64,000 bases of DNA from Mytilus edulis (GCF_963676685.1 NC_092346.1:74229821-74293820), one strand, 5' to 3'; shown: positions 1 to 13,622, counted from the stretch's first letter. Numbers and translations: made by a program. Notes: generated by a model not told the origin, from the sequence alone.

Positions 1-34
1 TTATATTTTGCTCATTTATTTGTGTACATTTCAG

Positions 35-3000
35 GAAAAGATACAATCCACTGTATGATACAATGATCAATGCAACACCCAGTATTTACAACAAAGTCAG
101 AGTCACAAGAGAAAGCATGTTACAGACCCAGATCAGACTCCTTAGAATAATTGTAGTGTTTTTGATCTTCATCTCCTGTGTCTCACTCTCTATCAGTTTA
201 TACCTCATCATCTCAAATTCATCAGGTATGGAAATCTTATACAATGATTTAATGTTCATTCACTAATTGTAAGGGTGACACTTCTGTTTATTTCAGTGTG
301 TTGTTGGGTTGCTGTCCTCTTGATGATTACCACATATATTCATACTTCACAACTTCTTAATAATTGTTGAAATACTAAAGTTTTACATTGATTTTATATA
401 TTGTTCTGGTTCTAGCCTCAATCTTAAAAGGCCTTAAATGGCACCACTATAAACAATGTGAATCTTTCTCTGTTTGTTTTTTGTTTGTTTGCTGTTGAAA
501 TTTGAAGATGAGGTAGTTCCAATAGTTCATATCTTTATGTTTGGTCAATGAAATCAAAAATTGCTTTTAGTTTTTAACTGATTTCATTTAATTTTTCAGT
601 TAACCTTTTTTTTCAGAAAAATTATGAGAAACAAGTAAAATTTAACTACGTTTTAAAAGTGTTTGGTGGCTTAACTTATATATTCAGAAGACTATAATAT
701 TGGGTTAGGTGAATTAGATATTCTTCCTGATTTATTATTGGCCTTTACAAATAAGTGGTGACAAGACTTAGGTATTGGCAGAGAGATTTAAGTAAGGTTT
801 CACTTTGTATTAACAAGTTTAAAAAGGTTGTTAATAGGTCCAGTAGACATATCTCTGTATTAACATTTTATGTTATACAATTTTAATCAACAGTTAAGTC
901 TGCTATTGATTTTGATTGTCTGATGTAAGCCATGTCAATGTCCTTCACCTTGTCATTATCTTGTTTAATGTTATATAATATTACCGATTATTGAAATGGC
1001 AAATCAATTTCATCAGTAACAGAAATTAATTAAATGGAGTGTAAAATAAATGGAAATATCCTGTCCGGAAAAGCTCTTCCATAATCAATTCTTTGACTTT
1101 TTGTCTTTTCATATGCATTGCAGACACTTAACATGGTTATAGATTTTCTGTGTCGATCAAAGATGAACTTTTTGTGGTAAACATGTTTACTTCTGCTGGT
1201 TATTGATGAATTATTGACAATTTTTCTCCAATGGCAACCAATTGTAGATATTTTCAAAGGTTTTTGTCCAATAGATATTAAAGCATGAAAACTACGTACC
1301 ACCAGCTTATTTGGAGTAAATATACATAGGTTATACTTTACAAAATCCTTAGTTTTATTAATAATAAATTCAGTGATATTTCCAAATAAGCTCAAAGATG
1401 TCAAACATTTCAGAGAATGTCCAACAAATACGTCATATGACAAATGATAGTTCTAATAGGTGTGGAGAGAGCTTGTAAGGGAATTTTATTCAACTGTCAT
1501 ACAAGTGAGAGGCTATCAGGCTAAGCTGGCTACCATTTTCTACATGAGGAAATGTCTATACCAAGTCAGGTATACGACAATTGTTTTCAAATATATTTGC
1601 TGTGTTTGAGTTTTTGAGTTTGCCATTTCATAAAGGATTTTTCGTTTTGAATTCCATGGAGTTAATTTTTTTGTTTTTTTTTTTACTTTAAACATAGGCG
1701 TTGCCTGTTGCCCAATCCAATTCTATTTAACTGAATAAAACTGTTTTAACCATACTTATGGTGTGATATGTGTAGAAAAGGGCTAGAAGAACAAAATACA
1801 AATTTAATTGAAGTAATAGCTCTCACAATTGCATTTATTGTTATTATTATAAAAACGACAAAACACTGATAAACCAAAAGTATGGGAATGAACAGAATTT
1901 TATAAAGTACATGGAAAAATGCTTTATTTGTTTGAGTATAAAAGATGATAATTTTTGTGAAATTTAGTTTATTTTGAGGGCGTTGATTAACCTTCAAATT
2001 GTATGTTAGTTTGAAAGTGCAATGTTTTGTCCAGCAATCAGCCTTGTTAATATTTATATTTCTTGCATATTTAAAAATAAAAAATCATAACAAGTTTCCT
2101 TTTATTTTTAAAAGATGGTTGATTGACAGTTTATCATTATCTAAAACTATTCCATACAAAGTGTTCCCTTCTATTTTCAGACTCATCAGTACAGAATCTC
2201 CAAAGTGAAGTATCATCATTGAAAAAAAAATACAACAGTATACAAAACAGAGTAAGTTTTATTATAGAATAATCAAGGAGAAGTGAATAACTGAAAGGAA
2301 CAAAAAATGCATCGGGGTTAAACAAATTTTTGTGAGATCTCAATCCTACCCCACACTTCTAGCCAAAGTGGGATAAAAAACGCACAACAATACGCACAGT
2401 AAAACTCAGTTTAAAAAAAGTTTGGAATCTTATGTTATATTGAGCTTGTTGATATAGAGACAGTTTTTTAAGGGACTAAATAGATGTTTCAGTATGTCAA
2501 GATGTTTAGTTTATTAATTTTTAATACAATATTTTTACTTCCTTTTTCAGATAAAGCAAGTTGAGAGTTTAATGGCTGGTAATTTGTCATTTGAACATTT
2601 GGCACGATTGGGTGAAAAGGTAAGAAAATTCCATGTTTATTTTTTAATTGATATATATGTATAAAAAAACCTTGCATAAAATTAACACTAATAGATCAGA
2701 TTATTTAAGGTTCTACTGTTACTGGGTTAGAATTCACCTTTATAGACCACTTCCTTCTGTCACATCTAAAGTGTCTTAAAACTTACTATTTAGCCTATTA
2801 GTATTAAAATATCTATTCGGCAAATGCAGTTTTACTCGTTATTTTCATAAACTGAATAATTTTCTATTTTCACAATGATGTACTTGCTCAACATGTTATG
2901 TCTTATACGGCGTAAAGCAACCAACAATCAATCAATCAATGTTATGTCTTATCCACAAAAATTGAAGAAAAATTTTATAATTGTACACTTCATCATTTAT

Positions 3001-6000
3001 CAATAAATATGGGCTTGTGCTATGGGGAGATAAATGTGTCAAATTCAGGAGAGTTAAATGTGTCACATTCAGGAGAGATAATTGTGTCATATTCAGGAGA
3101 GATAAATGTGTCATATTCAGGAGAGATAAATGTGTCAAATTCAGGAGAGATAATTAAAGTGGATAGTATTGCAAATCAATGAAATTTTACAGCATTTCTG
3201 TTTATTTTGTTATATATGCAGTGATTATGTTCCCTAAAGTATTTATTTACTTTATTTATAAAGCTTTTATTTTCCAAAATGATGAAATTTATAGATTTAT
3301 TATTTATAAGAAAAATAACTCAATTTCTTTCATAAATCAATTTTGATTGTACATACATTCAATTATTTTGCAGAAATTAAAAAAAATCTCATTTATAATT
3401 TATAGTGTCATTCCACCTGACTGCCTCCAAAACTGTTATAAAACTTATAGAAACTCTATTTGTCTTAAGTTATATTGAGTTTGCAAGTTAACTTGAAGCA
3501 AGCTCATTTCTAATCCTAGTTTTATACTGCAGAGTGATAGAGAGGTAATAGAGCAGACATTGGTTTTTTATTACAATGGTTGCAATCACTTTGAGACAAA
3601 TGAATAAAAATCTTTATAATCTTAACATCAGATGTCGAATGAATTGTTAAATCTATACTGTGCAATATTTCTGTTTTAGGTATATGACCTTGAATCAGCA
3701 GTGTTATCAAACTTTACTACAGTAGATAAAAAAATTCAAATAACAAATAGTGCTGTGACTTTAAATCAGGGAAATATTTTATCTGTGTCTCAGAACTTTA
3801 CATCTTCTCTTAGTGAAATGAACAATACTGTGCAGGATCAATTGGATATAATCAGCAAAATGCCTGGACCGCAGGTAACTAGTTCAATAATTTCAATCTC
3901 TTGTTTTTTAGCTCACCTGGCCTAAAAGCCCAAGTGAGCTTTTCTCATCACTTGGCGTCCGGCGTCCGTCGTCGTTCGTCGTCCGTCGTCGTCGTTAACT
4001 TTTACAAAAATCTTCTCCTCTGAAACTACTGGGCCAAATTAAACCAAACTTGGCCACAATCATCATTGGGGTATCTAGTTTAAAAAATGTGTCCGGTGAC
4101 CCGGCCAACCATCCAAGATGGCCGCCATGGCTAAAAATAGAACATAGGGGTAAAATGCAGTTTTTGGCTTATAACTCAAAAACCAAAGCATTTAGAGCAA
4201 ATCTGACATGGGGTAGAATTGTTAAACAGGTGAAGATCTATCTGCCCTGAAATTTTCAGATGAATCAGATAACCCGTTGTTGGGTTGCTGCCCCTGAATT
4301 AGTAATTTTAAGGAAATTTTGCTGTTTTTGGTTATTATCTTGAATATTATTATAGATAGAGATAAACAGTAAACAGCAATAATGTTCAGCAAAGTAAGAT
4401 TTACAAATAAGTCTACATGACTGAAATGGTCAGTTGACCCCTTTAGGAGTTATTGCCCTTTATAGTCAATTTTTAACCATTTTTCGTAAATCTTAGTAAT
4501 ATTTTACAAAAATCTTCTCCTCTGAAACTACTGGACCAAATTAATCCAAACTTGGCCACAATCATCTTTTAGGTTAGTAGTTTGAAAAATGTGTCCGGTG
4601 ACCCGGCCATCAAACCAAGATGGCCGCCATGGCTAAACATAGAACATGGGGTAAAATGCAGTTTTTGGCTTATAACTCAAAACCCAAAGCATTTAGAGCA
4701 AATCTGACATGGGGTAAAATTGTTTATCAGTTCAAGATCTATCTGCCCTGAAATTTTCAGATGAATCGGACAACCCGTTGTTGGGTTGCTGGCCCTGAAT
4801 TAGTAATTTTAAGGAAATTTTGCTCTTTTTGGTTATTATCTTGAATATAATTATAGATAGAGATAAACTATAAACAGCAATAATGTTCACCAAAGTAAGA
4901 TTTACAAATAAGTCAACATGACTGAAATGGTCAGTTGACCCCTTTAGGAGTTATTGCCCTTTATAGTCAATTTTTAACCATTTTTCGTAAATCTTAGTAA
5001 TCTTTTACAAAAATCTTCTCCTCTGAAACTACTTGGCCAAATTAATCCAAACTTGGCCACAATCATCTTTTGGGTTAGTAGTTTGAAAAATGTGTCCGGT
5101 GACCCGGCCATCCAACCAAGATGGCCGCCATGGCTAAAAATAGAACATGGGGTAAAATGCAGTTTTTGGCTTATAACTCAAAACCCAAAGCATTTAGAGC
5201 AAATCTGACATGGAGTAAAATTGTTTATCAGGTCAACATTTATCTGCTCTGAAATTTTTAGATGAATCGGACAACCCGTTGTTGGGTTGCTGACCCTGGA
5301 TTGTTAGTTTTAAGGAAATTTTGCTGTTTTTGGTCATTATCTTGAATATTATTATTGATAGAGATAAACTGTAAACAACAATAATGTTCAGCTAAGTAAG
5401 ATTTACAAATAAGTCAACATGACTGAAATGGTCAATTGACCCCCTTAGGAGTTATTGTTCTTTATAGTCAATTTTTAACAATTTTCATAAAATTTGTAAA
5501 TTTTTACTAACATTTTCCACTGAAACTAATGGGCCAAGTTCATTATAGATAGAGATAATTTTAAGCAGCAAGAATGTTCAGTAAAGTAAGATGTACAAAC
5601 ACATCACCATCACCAAAACACAATTTTGTCATGAATCCATCTGCTTCCTTTAATATTCACATAGACCAAGGTGAGCGACACAGGCTCTTTAGAGCCTCTA
5701 GTTATTACATTTCATGATCTATTTATATACTGCTAAATTTTGCAAGCTTACTATATACGGAAATGTGATAAGTTTGTCAAAATCATCAGCTGCATGGGAA
5801 AAAAATGATGTGTGTGAAAATTTTGTGCCTGAACACCAGTTTCAATCTTAATTAATTTGATAAAATTTACACCTGCTGACAAGCATAGAACCCAGGTATG
5901 TGATTGTCAAGTAACAGAACCAGAATCAGATGATGTGAACCTGGGAAAATGTTTATAAAGGTTTATCATAGTATAGATATAAGAAGATGTGGTATGAGTG

Positions 6001-7978
6001 CCAATGAGACAACTCTCAATCCAGGTCACAATTAGTAAAAAGTGAAACATAAAGAGGTTAATGTACAGCCTTCTACCTGAAGCCTTGCCTCACTGCAAGC
6101 TTTAAAGGGCCCCAAAAATGACTAGTGTAAAACCATTCAAACAGACAAACCAAAGGTCTAATCTATATAAAATACCAGAAACAAGAAACACTTATGACCC
6201 ACACCAACAAATGACAATTACTGAACAACAGCTTCCTGACTTTGGAAAGGTACAAACAACCACAGTTTTTTCAGTATTTTAAGAACAATCTTCTACCATT
6301 CATTTATTTTACATGGTGGAAATATCCATGAAATATTGAAAATAGAATCAAATTTATGAAATTATTTTAAAATGATTGATTATGATTTGAAACAATATCG
6401 TTAGACAATTCACCATCATCAATTTGTCAATGAATTTGTAACATGCTCTTAGAATAGTTTTTTTGTGATCAGTATTTATTAAAAACATTTTGTTTGTGGA
6501 ATTTTTAGGGACCTGAAGGTGTAGGCAATTTGACAGCATGTTTCCTGCAGGAATATTCCCAAGGATCACGAATACAAGAAGCTCAAACAGAGACTGATGA
6601 GTTTCCATTAGATAGTGATTTAAAGGTAAATTTTTAAGTCTTATTACAGTATTTTTTATAAGCAAGCTACAAAGATAACAGTTTTAGCTTTCAAAACATA
6701 AAAAAAATGCCAGAATTTATCTCTTAAATTACAAATTGATCATAGAATCAAGGAACCAACAGCAACCAAGTTGATGTTTCTGATGATCAGTGCACCAATT
6801 GTAAATAAATTTCCTGTTTTTTATGGAATATTTATGCAAATAGATTGCATTTGTGAGACAAAAATTGAGACTTTATTTTTTTTTTTGATATCTATTTAAG
6901 GTAATAACCAGGTGCTCTGCAGGGCACAGCTTTATACGACCCCAGTGGTTGAACCCTGAACAGTTAGGGCAAATTTGGCAAATTTTGAAAAAAAAGGGAA
7001 TCCCTTAAAAAAAAAACGTAAACAAACCCCCCTCCTACCACTTATTGAAACCCCCCTTGGATCAATAACCTTTTAACTCAATCCCATGCTTTCCTTTGTA
7101 GTATTGAACCTTGTAGAACAATTTCAGAGAGATCCATACACTTAAACAAAAGTTATTGTCATGATTGTTTGGAAACTAGAAACATGCTTCTTTTTGGCCC
7201 CCTAATTCCTACATATTTTGGGCAATAAACCCAAAACTTAATCTTAGACTCCCCTTTGTTATATGGTACATTGTGGTACAATTTCAGAGAGATCCATACA
7301 ATTACACACAAGTTATTGTCTGGAAACTAGAAAAATACTTGTTTTGGTCCCTTTTGGGCCCTTAATTCCTAAACTTTGGCCCCATAACCCCTAATATTAG
7401 TCCAAACCTTCTACTTGTGGTTGTAAATATTGCAATTTAATTTCAGAGCAATTGAAATACTTGAACACAAGTAATTATCCTGAAACTAGAAAATTGCTTG
7501 TTTTGGGCCCCTAATTCCTAAACGGTTGGGACCATCATCCCCAAAATTGTTCTCAACCTTCATTTTGTGGTATTGAACCTTCTGGAAAAATTTCATAACG
7601 ATCTATTCACTTAAACTTAAGTTATTATCCGGAAACCAATGTGTCTTCGTCCGAAGACACGACAACCAGACGATGACATCATACCATTATATGATCCCAA
7701 AAAAATTTTGGGGTCATATAAAAACAATAGCCACCTTTACAATTTTACTCATTAATTTACAATCCTTTTACTTTCAGACAAAGGTTGTGATGTCAGCATA
7801 TTGTTCAGTAGTGAATGGATTATATACAAGAATGGAAGTGAGAAGACCTTCACAGACAGACTTTAAAACAGTTAAATATCATTGTATATGTTCAGGGGCT
7901 GTCGCAGGGAAAAGTAACAGATATTGCAAAATCTTCTTATGGTTATGTCCCAGGGAGAGTTTTGGTGGAAACACGTGA
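35..7978 (+). CDS. Unrecognised single-pass membrane protein with extracellular coiled coil and Cys-rich tail (3' six exons; 5' part outside window)
   Basis: Six exons join in frame: 35-225, 2181-2251, 2551-2619, 3680-3874, 6509-6625, 7778-7978 (TGA stop). All visible borders are AG/GT. About 280 residues are visible; the 5' exons lie left of the window, since 35 follows an acceptor. Exon 1 has a basic stretch followed by a hydrophobic segment of about 25 residues (RIIVVFLIFISCVSLSISLY), read as one membrane span with the N-terminus probably cytosolic. The next exons are polar and heptad-like (LQSEVSSLKKKYNSIQ), consistent with a coiled coil, with several N-glycosylation sequons (NLS, NFT twice, NNT, NLT). 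At the exon 4/5 join there is a tiny Gly-X-Y run (GPQGPEGVG). The last two exons hold cysteines spaced as in a disulfide-bonded ectodomain (ACF, YCS, HCIC, YCK, LCP). Seen: span, sequons, Cys. Inferred: a type II surface protein that oligomerises through its stalk. I do not recognise the family. Confidence 0.72.
226..2180. other. Intron of gene 1, no supported feature
   Basis: AT-rich intronic DNA between two well-bordered exons. A 137-codon open frame on the - strand (1443-1030) lies here. It has no recognisable domain, no splice partner and no similar neighbour, so it is not called as a gene. Confidence 0.5.
3024..3155. repeat. 24-bp minisatellite, about 5 copies
   Basis: Head-to-tail units of the type ATTCAGGAGAGATAAATGTG in an intron of gene 1, with a few substitutions between copies. 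No coding role is likely, although one frame is open through it. Confidence 0.85.
3910..5701 (+). mobile_element. Helitron-like non-autonomous element with tandem core (family A, copy 1)
   Basis: A 5' hairpin (AGCTCACCTGGCC pairing with GGC..AAGTGAGCT) is followed by a GTCGTC-rich stretch, three tandem core units spaced about 501 bp (unit markers at 4004, 4506, 5007), and a 3' end with the hairpin GGCTCTTTAGAGCC, then TCTAG and a host T. It is co-linear with the copy at 60776-62540. There are no coding frames for a transposase. The hairpin plus CTAG|T terminus fits the CTRR rule of Helitrons; the 5' TC terminus was not convincingly found, so the class is inferred. It lies in intron 4 of gene 1. 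Confidence 0.7.
5960..6260. repeat. Interspersed repeat fragment in an intron of gene 1
   Basis: The segment with GTGCCAATGAGACAACTCTC and later CTTCCTGACTTTGGA recurs in parts elsewhere in the window: inverted near 23330-23385 and 34340-34385, and near 32920-33150. This indicates an old dispersed family cut into pieces. Confidence 0.55.
6909..7720 (-). mobile_element. Family D Helitron-like element, inverted copy
   Basis: On the - strand it starts with an ATATGACCCC hairpin (7689-7719), passes through direct units around 'ggcccctaattcctaaa', and ends with a GCCCTGCAGAGC hairpin plus ACCTGG and a host T. The same ends are seen in the copies at 44336-47157. It lies in the last intron of gene 1, just upstream of its terminal exon. 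Confidence 0.6.
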
Positions 7979-10303
7979 AGGAAATTGTTCAACAGAGAAT
8001 TTTCTTAGATTAAATTGTTTAACATTGCTGATTACTCAAATTATTACAGCAACGTTTCACTCAAGACAGAACTATGTTAAATCCAGTGCTTCTGTTCAAA
8101 GATTTGTTCTTGTCTGTGACACTCATTATCTAAAGGTTTTTGCTAAATGTCAAAAGATATCATGATAAGAAGCAAGTATTGTAAAACCTCCTTACAAAAA
8201 TACTTTCGGGCATTAGATTGCTTGCTATGAGTGTAGTGGTGCATATTATACCATGCAGCCAGTTTAGTACTGTATTTTTTGCAATAAGGTGCTATGTTTT
8301 TCTAATATAATGTTCATAGTTGGGCATTTTATATGTGATATTATATTGTCTCAATTATACACAACTAGGCAGGAGTATAATACTGCTTGGTATTTAAACT
8401 TATAGTTCTACAGAGAGATGTATTGATGTGTCAAAAAAAGGGAAACAGTACATGTATCACAGAAAATTGATCAAAAACACAATGCAGAAAGTAAAAACTT
8501 CATATTTTGTTATTGTTGTTCAGATAAATAGTCATTTTTTCGAGAAAGGGAAACACTTTTTTGAAATTTAAATTTAAACCTACAATACTATTTATCTCAA
8601 TAGTTTGTGAAATTGATGAATTTTCTGTTGGCATCAGATGGGTGCCATGACATTTAAGATTCTATCTACTAGTAACATTAATACACAAGTTCTCCCCAGA
8701 TAATTCATTTAGCATCCTGGTTAACAGGGAAATTTGATATACCATCTTGTTTCTAAAAATTAAAGCATCACATCCATAACACAATCTATAAGAAAACCAC
8801 TTCATATAGCATGACATTTAAGAAATATAGCATCACATTACCATGATGCTAAAAGGCCCTGGGGAGAACACTGATGTTACAATAGGATTTGAGTTTATAA
8901 CCTTCCAATCAGTTTTATGATTTTTTTAACAACGTTATCAAGTTATTTTTATACCATACCAGCCAAAGGTAAATTATACTGCCTAGGTTATGATACTGAT
9001 ATTTTGTTTAAATATGGCAATAAGAGTTACCTAGTCAAGTTGGTGCTTTAAGGTACAAGACTGTTCAAAAGTGAGAAGCTTAAATATCACATGTTTGCAA
9101 CACTGTCAAATTATTGTGAAATTACACTTTACTCAAAATTCACATGTGAGAATTTCTTGTGAATATCTATATTAAAATAAAATTATGCCTTTTATTTTTT
9201 GGGTTGATAAGAATTCAAAAACTTTTATTAAAAAATCACACAATATTAACCTGATTTTTGTATGTTTTTCGTAATTCATATAAGGTTTTCTTCTACTTCC
9301 ATGTTACAGTTATGCTAAAGTGTAATGATTCGAGTGTTATATTTAAGTTTTAATTTATTGGTCAATATCATGACAACCAAAAATTGACATATTCCTATTG
9401 ATAGGATTTACAATGTATAGTTCACAGTTTGTGATGTTATAATATTTGTTCAACATTCCTTGGCAATACAAATGTTATGACAATAGTGCTTTGTGTCTTT
9501 GTTGTTTGAATGTCACAATTCCAGTCAAATTGATATATTATTATCATTTGCTCAAATTATTTGTTTTTTGTATGAAGCATAATACATTTGTAGTTTCTTT
9601 TTCTTAACATTATCACTCGTATGTATATTCCCCCTTCATTTTACCATTATTTTTTGTCTAACTTTATTCATAAATGGTTCATAAAAGTTTTGAATACACA
9701 TTTCTTACAAAAGCACACAAGTATCTCTCTGACTCCATAAATTAAAATGCAAAGTATTGTAAAAAGTGTAGAAAGACTTTTTTAGTTAGTAGGTACACAT
9801 CTTTGTTTGCTTGGTAAAGTATGTGGATTTTTTTAAATCAACTTTTTATTATGTAGTTTTTCTAATACAAATACATATGTATGAACATTACCAGTATTTA
9901 ACATTTGTCAGTTCAGTAATTTCAGATTATATGTATAAACATAGTTATGAAGTCCCATTCTTTACTCAACTTTTTTAGTTTTCAGTAAATAGTCAGATAT
10001 TTAGATCTCCTGTTTATTTTTTACTTCTTCATTTCTATTCCTAATTGTGTTCATTAATTGATCTTTTGGTGCTAGTTGCACAGAAACAAATATTAACTAT
10101 TCTTTTAAAATATTCATGTATGCATTCAGATTCATAAGCAATTAGCTTTATAAGTAAAATTATTTGTGTTGACTACATTGCATTATTTGATTATGTTGTT
10201 AAATTTGATTATTAAATAAACAAATTTATTATTACAGTTACAAATATTTTTTTTGTTTTTTTTTATCTGTGATGGATGGATTGGTGGCTGTAACAGTTGC
10301 TAT
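7979..10303. other. 3' UTR and intergenic DNA after gene 1
   Basis: AT-rich sequence without a further exon, long frame or clear repeat. Part of it must be the 3' UTR of gene 1. Confidence 0.4.
10214..10219 (+). terminator. Candidate distal polyadenylation signal of gene 1
   Basis: AATAAA in the converging 3' interval, about 2.2 kb past the stop at 7978. Nearer AT-rich variants exist, so this is one option only. Confidence 0.15.
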
Positions 10304-10513
10304 TACTGTCGATTCATTAATATTCGTTGGATACCAATGTTCCTGGACTTCGAGGGTACAGTGGAACCACTAATTTAAATGTTATATGAATTACAAATTT
10401 TCCACAGTAATGTATGAAGACTCTGCAAAAACAACAAAATTAAATATCCAGGCAAATGCAAGTTTCCTCAAACCACGAAAATTGTTACCCACAAAATAAA
10501 TAAATCCACAGTA
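10304..10513. mobile_element. TA-flanked ~210-bp MITE (ACTGTGGATT family), copy 1
   Basis: Ends are TACTG..GATTCATTAAT and AATAAATCCACAGTA, imperfect inverted repeats, with TA at both borders. The interior shares 'CGTTGGATACCAAT' and 'AATTGTTACCCACAAAAT' with the copies near 28.0, 30.6 and 51.4 kb. TA borders suggest a Tc1/mariner-type mobiliser. Confidence 0.6.
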
Positions 10514-12043
10514 GTACATACTAATTTTAGACAAAGATATATTAATATGATGTAAGTTTTTACTTTGATTTGTACTAGAAAGACTTCAGAGCCAGTTTTG
10601 GTAACATGGTATTTAAAAAGGTAGAGCTATGCAGAAAAGCCTGCCATCCTACTCCATACATTCAGCTGATTTTGCTCATAAACCTAAATGCTGCATATTT
10701 AGGAGAGTAGCATCAAAAGCAATTTTCCAAATATGCCAAAAAGAGTTTTGACCTAGGTTTCATGGTTCACTGAACAAGGTAATGTGATAGTGTTTACAGT
10801 ATTAAGTTAAATAAATGTGTTACAGTAGTTTGTCATGAAGTTGTTATAAAAGTCTTTTGAATTTGACACATGTTCTTTATAATGTGAATTTTTAGGTTTT
10901 GACTTTCAGTCCACCTTACATAGAAAAAAGTAAAATCACAAAAATGCTGAACTCAGAGGAAAATAAGTACAGAGTATATGTATCCAAGTAACACCAAAGG
11001 CATATAGACAATGCACATTAGCAAAAATAAAAGACAAGAATACGTCAATATCATAAACAATAATGACAGGATGTACAAGTACCACAAGTATTCATATATG
11101 AACATATATATAGTGTGAGACAGTGGTCAGGCATGGTGTTCTAAGGACACAGATTCTTGTGAAGTTATAAGATCTTATAAGATGTTTTTTTTTTTAATGC
11201 TGATCAGAATATTATCTCTTTCTCACAAATTTTAAGCAGGTCTTGGGAAACAAACAAAAATGTTAATCAATTGTGTATGGTATGATGTCAATTGGAATAA
11301 AAATATCAATAGATCAACTATTTCCTGTGTTGTATTAACCTGTATTGCCAATATCGAAAACAGATCTAGTAGTTGTTCAACTCCGACAATAGGACAACTC
11401 TGTGTAAAATTTCAAACTATTGGCAAACAGTAAGTTGTTGCACTGTAGATTTTAAAACTGCTAACATGCTACAATTTGAAATAATTAAGCTGCAGACCAA
11501 AAAAATCATTCCCTTTCATTAAAACCAAGAAACTAGCATGTAAGCAATTTTTGGACTTGTACATTATTCTTTTTGGCAAAGCTTTACATCTATATATGCT
11601 TAAATATGATCTGAGAAGTAAATGCTCGTAAAAGGGTTTTCAGAAATCCAAATGTTCTTTATATGTCCAGTCCATAAGTCTTAAAAGAATAGAAAGGATA
11701 TTTTATGGCATAAAATTCCTACACACACATGAAAAAAGCAGCTGAATAGCATTTTATTTCTGTTTCATATCTAAGACAAAGTGAGGCTCAACATGGAGCA
11801 GTAATCCCCACCTCACTACAACACATCTAACATTGGTTCATGAGGATGGATTCCTAAATGTAGACTTATTCTTTTAATGAAAGATTTTTTTCAATTTCAC
11901 TAACTCTCATAGAGATAAATATTTTTATCACTAGGGCTGTTCAAAATACAACTGATAAGGTGAATCAAACTGATGTCAAGCACATGTACAATAGGTTTTT
12001 TTCTAGGAATTAAAACATAGCTGGGTTTACAAAATCAAAAATG
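10514..12043. other. Intergenic DNA, no supported feature
   Basis: AT-rich, no long frame, no recognisable repeat border seen. Confidence 0.4.
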
Positions 12044-12372
12044 ACAAGAATGTGTAGATAGTACACAGATGCCCCACTGGTACTATCATTTTCTATATTC
12101 AATGGACCTTAAAATTTGGGTTAAAACTCTAATTTGGCATTAAAATTAGAAAGTTCATATCATAGGTAACATGTGTTCTAAGTTTCAAGTTGATTGGAAT
12201 TCAACTTCATCAAAAACTGCTTTGCCCAAATTTTAACCTGAAGCTGGACTGACGGACGAATGGAGGAATAGAAAGACTGATGAACAAACAAATGGACAGA
12301 CAAACAAACAAATGGACAGACGAACAAACTAACATGCACAGACCCTAAAACATAATGCCCTAGGTGGGGCAT
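12044..12372 (-). mobile_element. Family C element (ATGCCCCAC ... ATTCTTGT), inverted copy
   Basis: Read on the - strand it begins ATGCCCCACCTAGGGC, runs through a GTCCGTC-type stretch and 'CTTGAAACTTAGAACACATG', and ends ACACATTCTTGT. Same order as at 42489 and 56870, but shortened. Confidence 0.65.
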
Positions 12373-12533
12373 AAAAATGCAAAGGATAAGTTCATTTTTA
12401 AATTATAACATGCCATCATACTAAATATGAACTAAATCCAATAAAAAATGAAATGTTGAAAATGCAAGATTATGTTCTATGGGATAGTGAACAGAAGCAA
12501 TACAGTTTAACCACAAGTCTACAGGCAGGTGTA

Positions 12534-12724
12534 TACTGTAAATTCAGAAATTATCTGTGCATTTATTATTGCAATTTAAATATGATTTTAATTTTTGCAA
12601 TATTGAGAAATGTTTTGTTCCATTCATATAAAAAAAATTGCAAAATGATAGTAACTATTGTGATTATAACCCTACTGCATTTTTCGCAATAATAAAAACA
12701 GCAATAATTTCTAAATTCACAGTA
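12534..12724. mobile_element. TA-flanked ~190-bp MITE (CTGTAAATTCAGAAATTAT family)
   Basis: Inverted ends CTGTAAATTCAGAAATTAT and ATAATTTCTAAATTCACAG are bordered by TA on both sides. No coding content. Confidence 0.65.
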
Positions 12725-13303
12725 ATAGAACCATGTCCTTGAGGGAGGAAAACATTGAACAAACATAATTACATTGCTAAACATATGTTTTATTTCAAAA
12801 AAGTTGATTAGTACAAATTTTTATAACAAGATTTTATTATGCTCACTGTAAACTACTCAACCAAAACATTCAGCCTGGCTGATTAAAAAACATGTCAATT
12901 TGTTATACTTAACTAAATTTCCAATCAGTTCAGGATAACATAATTATTTCTCATACCATAAATGCTTTGGGTAGGCAAGGATATATTTTCTCATGATTAG
13001 TAAACCCTCTCAAATTCAATATCTATATAAACTGCATATATATCAGAATATAAATGATTAAAATAAATTACAGTCATTATTTTGGGTATATAAGTATAAA
13101 TGAAGAGAAAACTGAGATTCATAGTCGAAATCATAATACAGGATCATAATATAGCTGCCATAAATCTGGTAAATGTCTGAACAGTGTCCAGCTGTCCATC
13201 CAATACTTATTTGGCTAATTGTAGTTTTTCCATCAAAAATCTGTTGCTGAAAAATAAAATAAAATGTCAGTCTTGTTTTACAGATAAATATCAAATAGAT
13301 ATA

Positions 13304-13447
13304 CAATATTAGGTCAATGTCAGAAAAATATCAACTTTTTTGTATGAGGCTGAGAAACTGGGGAAGGGCAAGGTTCTACCGAGCCCTTCCTCAGTTTTGC
13401 GCAGAGTACAAAAAAGTTTATATTTTTCTGACATTGACTTAATATTG
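13304..13447. repeat. Foldback hairpin element 1
   Basis: Arms CAATATTAGGTCAATGTCAG and CTGACATTGACTTAATATTG pair, with further pairing inward (AAAAATAT, GTATGAGGC / GCAGAGTAC). It would fold into a stem of about 60 bp. It looks related to the hairpin 200 bp further on by the inner GAGGCT..GAAAC and GAGTACAAAA blocks. Confidence 0.7.
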
Positions 13448-13622
13448 TTTTTATACTGCAACTTAAATAAATAAATTCATAGCTATTTAAATTGTAACAC
13501 AATATTCAAACTTATTTCCATCCCTTAATGGACCCCTGATTGTGGAAAAAGTGTTCCATGATAAAATTGACATTATACAAAATATAGCTATTTTACTATA
13601 TTTAGGAAATAAACACAGGAAG

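Noticed and set aside
1030..1443. 137-codon open frame on the - strand in an intron of gene 1
   Set aside because: No recognisable motif, no splice partner and no neighbour of its kind; a frame of this size is possible by chance in 64 kb.
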